A DNA stretch of 64,000 nucleotides from Phaeacidiphilus oryzae TH49 (GTDB lineage: Bacteria > Actinomycetota > Actinomycetes > Streptomycetales > Streptomycetaceae): NCBI RefSeq assembly GCF_000744815.1, contig NZ_JQMQ01000005.1, positions 1,248,055-1,312,054 on the forward strand. Reading direction: 5' to 3'. The stretch's first letter is position 1. Every line of letters starts with the position of its first letter. Positions 37,728 to 45,992 of the stretch are shown in pieces. The position numbers were made by a program, and so were the translations under genes. The notes beneath the pieces were generated by a model. That model did not search any database, was not told the DNA's origin, and saw nothing but the letters and a program-made list of their open reading frames with translations.

Positions 37728-38696
37728 CTACTCCGGCGGGGTGGGGGTCTCCGGGGACTGGTACATCGCCTGGATGTCCAGCTCCAGCTTGATCCGGGGG
37801 CCGACGATGGCGATGCCCCGGGCCAGCATCTCCCGGTAGGGCAGGGTGTAGTCGTCCCGGTGGAGCTCCGCGGTGGCGCGGGCGGCGCAGCGCAGCTCCT
37901 CGCCGTAGCCGCCGGTGACCGTGCCCAGGTACTCGGTGTCCAGCTCGACGTTGCGGGTGACGCCGTGGAGGGTGAACGAGCCGGCCACGGTCCACTTGGT
38001 GCCGCCCCGGAAGATGAACCGGTCGCTGGCGAAGTGGAGGTACGGGAACCTGTCCACGTCCAGGAAGTCCGCGGAGCGCAGGTGGTTGTCCCGGGTCTTG
38101 TTGCCGGTGGTCAGCGAGGCCGCCTTGATGGAGATCTCCACCTGGGAGTCCTCCATCCGGTCGGCGACCAGGATGCCGCCCTGGAACTCGGTGAACCGGC
38201 CGTGGACGTTGGCCATCCCGACGTGCCGGGCGACGAACCGGATCGCGGTGTGCGGCGGGTCGAACATCCAGGTGCCGGGCGGCGGAAGCTCCTTGAGCGC
38301 GGCGGTCTGCAGCGCGATCCGGCCGAGGTCGGCGACCCGCCCCGGCACGGACTCCAGGTTCGCCCGGTGCGGCTGCAGACCCTCCGAGCTGATCAGCACG
38401 GAGTAGGTGCCGGGCGGGAGGCTGGCGAAGAACATGCCGTAGGGGTCGGTGACACCGCTGACCGCCTTGCGGCGGGTGGCGGTCTCGGTGACCGAGACCT
38501 CGGCGCCGGCCAGGGTCTGGCCGAAGGGGTCGAGAACGGTGAGGTTCACCCCGCCCGCACCGGGCGCCAGCGACGCGCCGGCGACACGCCCCGCGGAGGA
38601 CGAGGCCGCGGACGCGGACGCGCCGGCACCCCCTCCGCTCATCGATCCGGCGCTTGCGGCGCCTGAGTTCCGTCGTCGGAGCCGCCCCAGGACCAT
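37728..38696 (-). CDS. YceI family protein with N-terminal carboxypeptidase-regulatory-like domain
   Basis: A 322-aa protein. After a Ser/Ala/Gly-rich start comes a beta-sandwich of the carboxypeptidase-regulatory type (about residues 48-120: VNLTVLDPFGQTLAGAEVSV, GVTDPYGMFFASLPPGTYSV). A YceI lipocalin-like domain follows (about 140-310: GTWMFDPPHTAIRFVARHVG, DVDRFPYLHFAS), which binds isoprenoid-like ligands in known members. GGAGGAG precedes the ATG at 38696. No clear signal peptide. Confidence 0.85.
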   Translation of the reverse strand: MVLGRLRRRNSGAASAGSMSGGGAGASASAASSSAGRVAGASLAPGAGGVNLTVLDPFGQTLAGAEVSVTETATRRKAVSGVTDPYGMFFASLPPGTYSVLISSEGLQPHRANLESVPGRVADLGRIALQTAALKELPPPGTWMFDPPHTAIRFVARHVGMANVHGRFTEFQGGILVADRMEDSQVEISIKAASLTTGNKTRDNHLRSADFLDVDRFPYLHFASDRFIFRGGTKWTVAGSFTLHGVTRNVELDTEYLGTVTGGYGEELRCAARATAELHRDDYTLPYREMLARGIAIVGPRIKLELDIQAMYQSPETPTPPE

Positions 38697-38866
38697 GCTC
38701 CTCCTCACCTCTCCTCGTGAATCTGCTCTAGGGCGCACATAGTTCCATATGCCGAGCGGACAATCACATTCACTCCCTCGGCTATGGCGTTCCGGGGTTC
38801 CGCACCGCTCGTCCTGTACTGGTGGGAGCAGCCCAAGGCCACCTCGAAGGAGAGGGGCGCAGTCAC

Positions 38867-40750
38867 ATGACGCCGCCCGCCGCCCGCCGCCCGCGCACCG
38901 CGCCCGCCGTCGCCCTGGTCACGGCCCTGGTCACGGCGTTGGTCACGGCGTTGGTCACGGCGCTGACCGGGGCGGTGGCCGGCGCGGCGGCCCCGGCGGC
39001 GCCAAGTCACCCCGCGCACAGGAGGGTTCTGACCGTCGCCGTCGCCCAGACGGTGGACTCGCTCAGCCCGTTCACCGCGCAGCGGGTGATCAGCACGAGC
39101 ATCCACCGAATGATCTATGAATATCTGACGAACTATTCGGCTAAGGACGCCTCGGTCATCCCCGGCCTCGCCACCTCCTGGCAGGCCTCCCCTTCCGGGC
39201 TCACCTGGCGCTACACCATCCGCTCCGGGGAGAGGTGGTCCGACGGCGTCCCGGTCACCGCCCACGACGCCGCCTTCACCTTCAGCAAGATGATCAGCGA
39301 CCCGGCGGCGGCCACCGCCAACGGCAACTTCACCGCGAACTTCGCCTCGGCCACCGCCCCAGACGACCGCACCCTGCTGATCAGACTGAAGCGACCGCAG
39401 GCCACCATGCTCGCGCTGGACGTGCCGATCGTCCCCGAGCACATCTGGAAGAACGTCCGGGACTACGCCTCCTTCAACAACGACCAATCCTTCCCGATCG
39501 TCGGCGACGGCCCCTTCGTCCTCACCCGCTACCAGCCGGACCAGTACATCCGGCTGGACGCCGCCCGGCACTACTGGCGCGGCTCGCCCCGGTTCGACGA
39601 GGTCCTCTTCAGGTACTACAAGGACCAGGACGCGGCGGTCGAGGCGCTGCGCAAGGGCGAGGTCTCCTTCGTCTCCGGGCTCACCCCGGCCCAGTACGAC
39701 TCGCTCCGGCACACCCCCGGCATCACCGCCGACCTCGCCTCCGCCAAGCGGTTCTTCGCCCTCGCCATGAACCCAGGCGCGAGCGCCCTCGACGGGCAGC
39801 GCTTCGGCGACGGCAACCCGGCCCTGCGCGACCCGAGGGTCCGCCGGGCCGTCCAGTACGCCATCGACCGCGAGCGGCTGGTGGAGAAGGCCACCCAGGG
39901 CTACGCCGTGCCCGGCGCCGGCTACCTCCCGCCCCGCTACCGGACCTACCACTGGGCGCCCGACCCCGCCCACGCGATGGGCTACGACCCGGCCCGGGCC
40001 GAGGCGCTCCTCGACTCCGCCGGCTACCGGCGCGGCCCGGACGGGATCCGCCGCACCCCGCGCGGCGGCCCGCTGACCCTCCGGCTGCTCGGCCACAACA
40101 CCGACCCGCAGGACCAGCGGGCCGGCGAGTACATCGCCGGCTGGCTGCGGAAGGCCGGCATCCAGGTCGACCAGTCCTACGTCGACCCCAGCACCCTCGC
40201 CGCCCGGGAGCAGGCCGGCGACTACGACCTGGCCTTCGACGGCTGGGCGGTCAACCCGGACCCGGACTACGTCCTCTCCATCCAGACCTGCGCCGCCCGG
40301 CCGCAGACCCCCCGATCGGCGGGCGCCACCGACGACTTCCTCTGCGACCCCGCCTACGACCGGCTCTACCGGCAGCAGTCCGAGGAGTACGACCCGGCCA
40401 GGCGGGCGGCGCTCGTCCAGCGGATGCAGCAGCGCCTCTACGAGGACGGCTATCTGGACGTCCTCTACTACCCGGCGGTGCTGGAGGCCTACCGCAGCGA
40501 CCAGATCGCCTCGATCCAGCGCCAGCCGCTGAACGGCGGCAACATCTATCCGCAGGACGGCTACTGGTCCTGGTGGTCCGCCGTCCCCGGCAGCGGAGCG
40601 GCGGACGGGGCCGCGGGCCCGTGGGCGGGGCTGACGGGGAAGCTCGGCACCGGCGGAGGGCTCGGCCTGGTGTTCGCCGCCGTCATCCTCCTCGGCGGAC
40701 TCGCGGCCCGCACCGTGCGCCGCCGCCGCACCCGCGACGAACGCGAGTAG
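38867..40750 (+). CDS. Peptide ABC transporter substrate-binding protein (family 5), membrane-anchored at the C-terminus
   Basis: A 627-aa SBP_bac_5 protein that captures peptides or similar solutes for the transporter encoded behind it. The signal segment contains VTAL repeated four times. The mature domain shows SLSPFTAQRVIS, WRYTIRSGERWSDGVPVTAHD and RRAVQYAIDRERLV. There is no lipobox cysteine. Instead the C-terminus has a glycine-rich linker, one hydrophobic span (LGLVFAAVILLGGLAARTV) and basic residues, a tail anchor. GAAGGAG lies before the ATG at 38867. Confidence 0.88.
   Translation: MTPPAARRPRTAPAVALVTALVTALVTALVTALTGAVAGAAAPAAPSHPAHRRVLTVAVAQTVDSLSPFTAQRVISTSIHRMIYEYLTNYSAKDASVIPGLATSWQASPSGLTWRYTIRSGERWSDGVPVTAHDAAFTFSKMISDPAAATANGNFTANFASATAPDDRTLLIRLKRPQATMLALDVPIVPEHIWKNVRDYASFNNDQSFPIVGDGPFVLTRYQPDQYIRLDAARHYWRGSPRFDEVLFRYYKDQDAAVEALRKGEVSFVSGLTPAQYDSLRHTPGITADLASAKRFFALAMNPGASALDGQRFGDGNPALRDPRVRRAVQYAIDRERLVEKATQGYAVPGAGYLPPRYRTYHWAPDPAHAMGYDPARAEALLDSAGYRRGPDGIRRTPRGGPLTLRLLGHNTDPQDQRAGEYIAGWLRKAGIQVDQSYVDPSTLAAREQAGDYDLAFDGWAVNPDPDYVLSIQTCAARPQTPRSAGATDDFLCDPAYDRLYRQQSEEYDPARRAALVQRMQQRLYEDGYLDVLYYPAVLEAYRSDQIASIQRQPLNGGNIYPQDGYWSWWSAVPGSGAADGAAGPWAGLTGKLGTGGGLGLVFAAVILLGGLAARTVRRRRTRDERE
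38914..38965 (+). repeat. 12-bp tandem repeat in the signal peptide of the binding protein
   Basis: Four near-identical copies of ctggtcacggcS encode the VTAL repeats that form the hydrophobic core. Copy-number change would lengthen or shorten the signal segment in steps of four residues. Confidence 0.8.
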
Positions 40751-40760
40751 GTTGCGGACC

Positions 40761-41837
40761 ATGGCCGCCACCTCCGCCACCACCGACACCGTCGCCGCCG
40801 CAGCGGCCGGCGGCGGCCCGGCGGGGCCGTCCGCCCGGCGGCGCTGGACCGGGGCACTGGACGGCGCCCTCACCGTCGGCCGCCGGCTGGCCGGTGCGGC
40901 GGTGTCACTGCTCGCGGTGAGCGTGACCGGCTTCTTCCTCTTCCGGGTGATCCCCGGCGACCCGGTCCGCACCATGACCCGCGGGCAGGCCACCAGTGCG
41001 GCCCAGATCGCCCAGCTCACCAAGGAGTTCGGGCTGGGCGAGCCACTGCCGCGGCAGTTCCTCCGCTATCTGGGCGGACTGCTCCACGGCGACCTCGGGC
41101 TCTCCTACCAGTACCGGACGCCGGTGTCGGAGCTGATCGCCCGTCATATCGGGCCCACCGTACTGCTGGTGGGCACCGCACTGGCGATCGCGGTGGCGCT
41201 CGGTCTCGGGCTCGGCACCCGGGCGGGCTGGCGGCCCGGCGGCGCCGGCGACCGGATCGGCACCGGGATCGCGCTCACCCTGTGGTCGGTGCCCACCTTC
41301 TGGCTCGGCCTGCTGCTGATCGTCGGACTGGCGGTGGGGGTGCGCGGTCTGCCCGGGCTCTTCCCCACCGGCGGACTGGACTCCGGCGACGGGGCCACCG
41401 GTTGGGCGCACGCCGGCGATGTGGCCTACCACATGGTGCTGCCGGTGACCACCCTGGTCGCGGTGACCTACGCCCAGTTCCTGCTGGTCATGCGCTCCTC
41501 ACTGCTGGACGAGCGGGGCGCCGACTACCTCACCACCGCCCGGGCCAAGGGACTCCGCGACGACCTGGTGCGGCGGCGGCACGCGGTGCCCAACGCGATA
41601 CTGCCCACGGTCACACTGATCTTCGTCAACCTCGGCGAGGTGGTCGCCGGCCAGATCCTGGTCGAGACCGTCTTCTCCTGGCCGGGGCTCGGCTCGCTCT
41701 TCTACGAGGCCCTCCGCGTCCCCGACCTGCCGCTGCTGCAGGGCCTGTTCCTCTTCTTCGCGGCCGCGGTGATCCTCGCCAACCTCGCCGCCGACCTCGT
41801 CTACCCGCTGCTCGACCCGAGGGTGAGGGCCGGCTGA
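40761..41837 (+). CDS. ABC transporter permease (DppB-like)
   Basis: A 358-aa inner-membrane permease with about six spans and the binding-protein-dependent transport domain. The family start LLAVSVTGFFLFRVIPGDPV is followed by the loop that contacts the ATPases (RAKGLRDDLVRRRHAVPNAI, the EAA-like motif). Second gene of a five-gene transporter operon, 10 bp after the binding protein and 1 bp before the next permease. Confidence 0.9.
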   Translation: MAATSATTDTVAAAAAGGGPAGPSARRRWTGALDGALTVGRRLAGAAVSLLAVSVTGFFLFRVIPGDPVRTMTRGQATSAAQIAQLTKEFGLGEPLPRQFLRYLGGLLHGDLGLSYQYRTPVSELIARHIGPTVLLVGTALAIAVALGLGLGTRAGWRPGGAGDRIGTGIALTLWSVPTFWLGLLLIVGLAVGVRGLPGLFPTGGLDSGDGATGWAHAGDVAYHMVLPVTTLVAVTYAQFLLVMRSSLLDERGADYLTTARAKGLRDDLVRRRHAVPNAILPTVTLIFVNLGEVVAGQILVETVFSWPGLGSLFYEALRVPDLPLLQGLFLFFAAAVILANLAADLVYPLLDPRVRAG

Positions 41838-41838
41838 G

Positions 41839-42771
41839 ATGACCGATGCCGCGCACCGGACCGTACCCGCAGGCCCCGCGCCGGGCGGCTCCCTAGCCTG
41901 GGCCCGCCGGCGGGCCGCCACCGCCCGCTTCTGGCAGGCCTACCGGGCCGACCGGGCCGGACTCGCCGGGCTGGCACTGCTCCTCCTCTTCGTCGGGGCG
42001 GCCGTACTGGCGCCGGTGCTGACCGGCGGCCCGCAGGCGGTCAGCATCATCGACGCCCCCGGCACCCCGTTGCAGCCGCCCGGCGCCGGCTACCCGCTCG
42101 GCACCGACGGGTACGGGCGCTCGGAGCTGGCGCTGCTGCTCTGGGGCGCACGGATCTCGCTCACCGTCGGGTTCCTCGCCACCTTCCTCTCGATGGCCAT
42201 CGGCGCCGTGCTCGGCATCCTCGCCGGGCACTTCGGCGGGTGGCCCGCCACCGTGCTGATGCGGATCACCGACTGGTTCCTGGTGCTGCCCACCCTGGTG
42301 CTCGCGGTGGCGCTGGCCTCGGTGCTCAGCCCGGGGACGGCGACGATCGTGCTGGCCATCGGCGTCACCACCTGGCCGCGTACCGCCCGGCTGGTGCGGG
42401 CGCAGACGCTGGCCGTCGAGGGCCGGCCGTACATCGAGCGCTCGCGGGCGCTGGGCGGCGGGCACCGGCATGTGATGGCCCGTCATGTGCTTCCCAACGT
42501 CATGCCACTGGTGCTCGCCCAGACCACGCTGACCGTGGCCAACGCGATCCTCACCGAGTCGACGCTGGCCTTCCTGGGGCTCGGCGACCCCGGCACCGTC
42601 TCCTGGGGCGGACTGCTCCAGGACGCCCGGCAGGCGGGGGCGGTCAGCGCCGGCGACTGGTGGACGCTGCTGCCGCCGGGACTGGCGATCGCCGCGGTGG
42701 CGCTCTCCTTCACCCTGTGCGGCCGGGCGATGGAGTCGGCGCTCAACCCCCGGCTCCGAGGGGGACGTTGA
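41839..42771 (+). CDS. ABC transporter permease (DppC-like)
   Basis: A 310-aa second permease, with the N-terminal OppC-type segment ([20 protein letters not shown]), the short [16 protein letters not shown] motif and an EAA loop ([20 protein letters not shown]). It pairs with the preceding DppB-like protein to form the channel. Confidence 0.9.
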   Translation: MTDAAHRTVPAGPAPGGSLAWARRRAATARFWQAYRADRAGLAGLALLLLFVGAAVLAPVLTGGPQAVSIIDAPGTPLQPPGAGYPLGTDGYGRSELALLLWGARISLTVGFLATFLSMAIGAVLGILAGHFGGWPATVLMRITDWFLVLPTLVLAVALASVLSPGTATIVLAIGVTTWPRTARLVRAQTLAVEGRPYIERSRALGGGHRHVMARHVLPNVMPLVLAQTTLTVANAILTESTLAFLGLGDPGTVSWGGLLQDARQAGAVSAGDWWTLLPPGLAIAAVALSFTLCGRAMESALNPRLRGGR

Positions 42772-42774
42772 GCG

Positions 42775-43791
42775 ATGGACGAGATCCTGCTGCGGGTCCG
42801 GGACCTGCGGGTGGCCTACCCCGGCGGGGTGCCCGCCGTCCGCGGGGTGGACCTGGAGCTGGCCGCCGGGCAGCGGCTGGGCCTGGCCGGGGAGTCCGGC
42901 TCGGGGAAGTCCACCCTGGCGCTGGCGCTGCTGCGGCTGCTGCCGCCGGGGACCCTGGTCACCGGGCGGGCCGAACTCCACGGGCAGGACCTCCTCGGCC
43001 TCCCGTGGGGGCGGCTGCGGGCGGTCCGCTGGGCCGGGGCCTCGGTGGTCTTCCAGGGTGCGATGCACGCCCTCAACCCGGTCCACCGGATCGGCGAGCA
43101 GCTCGCCGAGCCGATCCTCCTCCACGAGCGGGGCGTGCGGCGGCCGGCCGCCCGGCGGCGGGCCGGGGAGCTCCTCGAACAGGTCGGCCTGCCGGCGGCG
43201 CGGGCCCGGGCGTACCCCCACGAGCTCTCCGGCGGGCAGCGGCAGCGGGTGATGATCGCCATGGCGCTGGCCTGCTCGCCCGACCTGGTCATCGCCGACG
43301 AGCCGACCACCGCCCTGGACGTCATGGTGCAGGCGCAGATCCTGGAGCTGCTCGGCCGGCTGGTCGGGGAGCGCGGGATCGGGCTGCTGATGATCAGCCA
43401 CGACCTGGCCGTCCTCGCCGAGACCTGCGACCGGATCGCGGTGATGTACTCCGGCCGGATCGTCGAGGAGGGCCCGGCGGGCTCGCTCTTCACCGACGCC
43501 GCCCACCCGTACAGCGCCGCGCTGGGCTCCGCCTTCCCCCGGATCGGCGACCCGGCGGCCCGGATGCGCCCTCGCGGCCTCCCCGGCGACCCGCCCGACC
43601 CTCTGGCGCCCCCACCGGGCTGCGCCTTCCATCCGCGCTGCCCGAGCGCCCGCCCGGAATGCGCCCGCTCCGACCCGGCGCTGACGGCGGCGGGCCCGGG
43701 CCGCCGTGCGGCCTGCCTGCTGGTCGGCGCGGGTCCGGCCGGGCCGCACGTGCCGCGCGGACTCGAAGAAGAGGAAGGGAGTCCGGCGTGA
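42775..43791 (+). CDS. ABC transporter ATP-binding protein (DppD-like)
   Basis: A 338-aa ATPase. Walker [10 protein letters not shown] (about residues 38-46), signature LSGGQRQRV, Walker [13 protein letters not shown] and the H-loop in ISHDLAV. The C-terminal oligopeptide-transporter extension with the cysteine cluster [14 protein letters not shown] is present, a feature of Opp/Dpp ATPases that may carry an Fe-S cluster. Its stop overlaps the GTG of the next ATPase gene. Confidence 0.92.
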   Translation: MDEILLRVRDLRVAYPGGVPAVRGVDLELAAGQRLGLAGESGSGKSTLALALLRLLPPGTLVTGRAELHGQDLLGLPWGRLRAVRWAGASVVFQGAMHALNPVHRIGEQLAEPILLHERGVRRPAARRRAGELLEQVGLPAARARAYPHELSGGQRQRVMIAMALACSPDLVIADEPTTALDVMVQAQILELLGRLVGERGIGLLMISHDLAVLAETCDRIAVMYSGRIVEEGPAGSLFTDAAHPYSAALGSAFPRIGDPAARMRPRGLPGDPPDPLAPPPGCAFHPRCPSARPECARSDPALTAAGPGRRAACLLVGAGPAGPHVPRGLEEEEGSPA

Positions 43792-44920
43792 CGGCCTCGG
43801 TCGGTACCAGCGGTGGCGGCGCGGGGACGGGGACCGCGGGCCCCGCGCTGGCCGCCGACGCGTTGCGGGTGGACTTCCGCGCGCGGGGGCGGGGTGTCGC
43901 GCGGGCCGTGGACGGGGTGGATCTGGACGTCGGCGCGGGCGAGATCGTGGCGCTGGTCGGGGAGTCCGGCTGCGGGAAGTCCACGCTGGCCCGGGCGCTG
44001 CTCGGGCTGGTGCGGCCGACGGCCGGCGAGGTCCGCTGGCGGGGCCGCCCGCTGACGTACCGGTCGGCGGCGCTGAAGGCCTACCGGCGGCAGGTGCAGC
44101 TGGTGCTCCAGGACCCCTCCGGGGCGCTCAACCCCCGGCACACGGTGTACGAGGCGGTCGCGGAGGGGCTCCGCATCCATGGCCGCTACGGGGCCGAGGA
44201 GGGGGGCGGGGCCGAGGAGGGGGCGGGGCTGAGGACAGGGGCGGGGCGGACGGCGGGAACGGCGGGAAGGGGTCGCATCGCGACGAGCGCGCCCTGGTCG
44301 CCGAGGCGCTGGCCCGTGCCGGGCTGCGTCCCCCCGAGCGGTTCTTCCTCCGCTACCCGCACGAGCTCTCCGGCGGCCAGCGGCAGCGGGTGGTGATCGC
44401 AGGCGCGCTGGTGCTGCGCCCGGCGCTGCTGGTCGCCGACGAGCCGGTGGCCTCGCTGGACGCCTCCGTGCGCGGGGAGATCCTGGCCCTGCTGCTGCGC
44501 CTGCGTACCGAGTTGGGCCTGTCCGCCCTGGTCGTCACCCACGACCTCGGCCTGGCCTGGAACATCGCCGACCGGGTGGCGGTGATGTACCTGGGCCGGA
44601 TCGTGGAGACCGGAACCGTGGAGGAGGTGCTGACGAACCCTCAGCACCCCTACACCCAGGCGCTGCTGTCCGTCCTTCCGGAGAACCGCCCGGCGGCCGG
44701 CGGCCCGGCCGTCCTCGCCGGCGAGCCGCCCGATCCCACCCGCGTGCCGACCGGCTGCCGGTTCCGGCCACGTTGCCCGGTGCTCGCCGACGGCCGCGCC
44801 GAGGCCGCAGGGGTCGCGGAGCTCTGCCGGACCGCCGATCTCCCGGTGCTGGCGGGCGGCACGCCCGGCGTCGCCTGCCACTGGGCCTCGGCCGCGCGGC
44901 GGCCGACCGAGGGGGATTGA
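43788..44920 (+). pseudogene. ABC transporter ATP-binding protein (DppF-like), frameshifted
   Basis: The N-terminal half is in one frame from the GTG at 43788: Walker [10 protein letters not shown] and Q-loop [13 protein letters not shown]. The C-terminal half is in another: [36 protein letters not shown]. The switch falls between GRYG (about 44190) and [15 protein letters not shown] (about 44280), a stretch with G-runs of 5-6 bases. One missing base explains it. Both halves are otherwise intact and family-like, so this is either a recent mutation or a sequencing/assembly error. Without this subunit the transporter would have a single ATPase. Confidence 0.8.
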
Positions 44921-44932
44921 GATGATGGCCCG

Positions 44933-45802
44933 GTGACGCCCCACTCCTCCCCCGCGACCGGCAACCCCGGCGAGGCCGGCAGGTCCGGCACGCCCGGCAG
45001 GTCCGGCACGCCCGGCAGGTCCGGCACGCCCGGCATCGACGTCCGGCGCGCCGGCGCCCGCTTCCGGACCCTGGAGGAGGGGCGGCTGGACTCCCGGCAC
45101 TCGTTCTCCTTCTCCCAGCACTTCGACCCGGAGAACACCCACTTCGGTCTGCTGCTGGCATGCAACGAGGAGGTGCTCGCGCCCGGCGCCGGCTTCGACA
45201 CCCATCCCCACCGCGAGACCGAGATCGTCACCTGGGTGCTGGCGGGCGCCCTCGCCCACGAGGACTCCGCGGGCCACCGGGGCGAGCTGCGGCCCGGCCA
45301 GGTGCAGCGGATGAGCGCGGGCAGCGGCGTCCGGCACAGCGAGCGCAACGCCTCCGCCGCCGAGCCGGTGCACTACGTGCAGATGTGGCTGGCGCCGGAC
45401 GTCCACGGCGGCGAGCCCGGCTACGAGCAGCGGGAGGTCGGCGGCCGCCTGGAGTCCGGCGGCTGGACGGTGCTCGCCTCCGGGCGGCCCCGGGACGAGG
45501 GCACCGGCGCGATCGGCCTCCGGCAGCGCGGCGCCGCGCTCCACGCCGCCCGGCTCGGCCCGGGCGGATCACTGCCGCTGCCCGCCGGGGCCGCGTACCT
45601 CCATCTCCTCGTCGTGAGCGGCGAGGTGACCCTCGACGGCGACGGCGACGGCGGCGGCAGCGGCGCCGTGCCACTGGCCGCCGGCGACGCGGTGCGGATC
45701 CGCCGCTCCCCCGAGGGGCTCGGCGTCACGGCCGCGGCCAGCGGCGGCGCCGAACTCCTCGCCTGGGAGATGGACTTGGACCTCAGGGACCTGCTGGGCT
45801 GA
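44933..45802 (+). CDS. Pirin family protein
   Basis: A 289-aa bicupin. The N-terminal cupin has the metal-binding HPHRETEIVTWVLAG (about residues 85-99) and the later GSGVRHSERN; the C-terminal cupin carries a Gly/Asp-rich loop (DGDGDGGGSG). Some pirins have quercetinase activity; others affect metabolism or transcription. The N-terminus has three GRSGTP repeats from an 18-bp tandem repeat. The GTG at 44933 is the only start compatible with upstream stops, 12 bp after the ATPase gene. Confidence 0.88.
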   Translation: MTPHSSPATGNPGEAGRSGTPGRSGTPGRSGTPGIDVRRAGARFRTLEEGRLDSRHSFSFSQHFDPENTHFGLLLACNEEVLAPGAGFDTHPHRETEIVTWVLAGALAHEDSAGHRGELRPGQVQRMSAGSGVRHSERNASAAEPVHYVQMWLAPDVHGGEPGYEQREVGGRLESGGWTVLASGRPRDEGTGAIGLRQRGAALHAARLGPGGSLPLPAGAAYLHLLVVSGEVTLDGDGDGGGSGAVPLAAGDAVRIRRSPEGLGVTAAASGGAELLAWEMDLDLRDLLG

Positions 45803-45868
45803 GCTTTCACGCTTTCTGTCTTGACCACGTCATAACCCGGCGGGACCATCCCTCCTGCACCCCGAGCA

Positions 45869-45912
45869 CAGCCCAGCCGGCCCAGCCAGCCCAGCCAGCC
45901 CAGCCAGCCCAG
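45869..45912. repeat. 9-bp tandem repeat upstream of the GH3 gene
   Basis: About five copies of cccagccag lie in the 190-bp gap between the pirin and the glycosidase. Simple-sequence slippage is the likely origin. Confidence 0.7.
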
Positions 45913-45992
45913 GACCACAGTCCACCCGCACCACAGCCGAGTGGGTGCGTCTCCCCAGGCCGGATTCGGACGATCCCCACCCAGGAGGAACG

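Noticed and set aside
44190-44290. Programmed ribosomal frameshift in the DppF-like gene
   Set aside because: No clear slippery heptamer with downstream stem was found, and Dpp ATPases are not known to use one; a G-run indel is simpler.
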